Source: Erythrocercus mccallii (taxonomy: Eukaryota > Chordata > Aves > Passeriformes > Dicruridae). From it: a stretch of 64,000 bases of DNA. This document shows, piece by piece, positions 63,636 to 64,000 of the stretch. The notes under the pieces were generated by a model. That model ran no database searches, was not told the DNA's origin, and was given only the letters and a program-made list of their open reading frames with translations. A program made the translations under genes and the position numbers. How positions within the stretch are numbered: the stretch's first letter is position 1; every line of letters begins with the position of its first letter. The stretch lies in assembly GCA_013397435.1 (NCBI GenBank), contig VZRG01001961.1, positions 2,637 through 66,636 of the forward strand. Direction: 5' to 3'.

Positions 63636-64000
63636 TAATAACTCGTTCCAGCCTGCACGCCCCAGGCTCTGTGTGTGCCCCCCAGGCCAGCCCTGCTGCA
63701 GCCAGAGCCGCTCTCTCCATCTGCCCCATCCCGTTGCACCCACAGGGCTCCATCCCCAGCAGGACAGAACCACACCCAGTCACACCCTGAGGTCAGGGGC
63801 ACAATCCGTGCAGTGCCTGAGCAGTGAGCACGGAGCAAATCTGCACTGCAGTTTCACCATCTGTCACCACATGTGGTGTCACTCCATGCACTTGAGCACA
63901 GAACCTTCAGTGCAAAGTTTGCTTCTGTTCTCTTTTGTTCCTGGTGGGAAGAATCGCACGGAGAAGGTTTCTGGATGTTAGACCAGGGGTAAGGCCAGGG

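Larger units (their letters stand above)
42004..64000 (-). other. SPAG16: Partial intron upstream of the SPAG16 exon
   Basis: Inferred from the acceptor at 42005-42004. In gene order (right to left) this is the 3' end of the intron before the WD40 exon. It holds CR1 fragments, one tRNA-derived SINE, two adjacent tandem arrays and simple repeats. The preceding exon should end in phase 0 and encode another WD40 blade. I looked for it on the minus strand by eye and did not find it, so it is probably beyond 64000, which fits the very large introns known for this gene in vertebrates. Confidence 0.7.

Noticed and set aside
1..64000. CRISPR array, operon, prophage or bacterial system
   Set aside because: No spacer-repeat arrays, ribosome binding sites or dense coding; CR1 and SINE content shows a bird nuclear genome.

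Overview
The window looks like intronic DNA of a songbird (passerine). Two observations support this. Chicken-repeat-1 (CR1) retrotransposon fragments are scattered on both strands, as in bird and other sauropsid genomes. A short retroposon at about 45175-45297 has a tRNA-Ile-like head joined to a CR1-type tail, a design known from passerine genomes (TguSINE1 type). The sequence is AT-rich and CpG-poor, with no operons, long intact reading frames or bacterial signals.

One exon is recognised with good confidence: 41877-42003 on the minus strand. It encodes 42 residues of a WD40 repeat best matched, from memory of the family, to SPAG16 (the PF20 orthologue of the axonemal central pair). If that is right, the whole window lies in one gene read right to left: 42004-64000 is the 3' part of the preceding intron, and sequence below 41877 is the following intron. 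No other WD40 exon was found by eye. An in-phase candidate alternative terminal exon (35910-36070, minus), with a stop and an AATAAA signal, is reported as a weak hypothesis.

Layout: 1-7100, AT-rich with simple repeats and nothing coding recognised; 7129-7400, decayed CR1 reverse-transcriptase remnant; 10130-10335, probable ancient CR1; 12592-12930, CR1; 16319-16535, CR1; 22757-22986, CR1; 25853-26082, CR1; 27780-28224, CR1; 30960-31990, strongly decayed CR1-like LINE; 36534-36594, GGAA microsatellite; 41877-42003, SPAG16 exon; 42447-42715, CR1 tail then an A/C-rich tract; 45175-45297, tRNA-derived SINE; 49619-50226, C-rich 9-bp-period array with a G-quadruplex motif on the gene's sense strand; 50338-50741, 71-bp minisatellite; 52400-52873, two CR1 fragments; 59569-59811 and 62908-63635, two CR1 copies of one subfamily.

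The longest open frames (up to 224 codons at 49628-50791) come from the two tandem arrays and are not genes. No new biological system was found. The most useful leads are the exon anchor, the possible alternative terminus, the SINE/LINE tail pair and the compound minisatellite.
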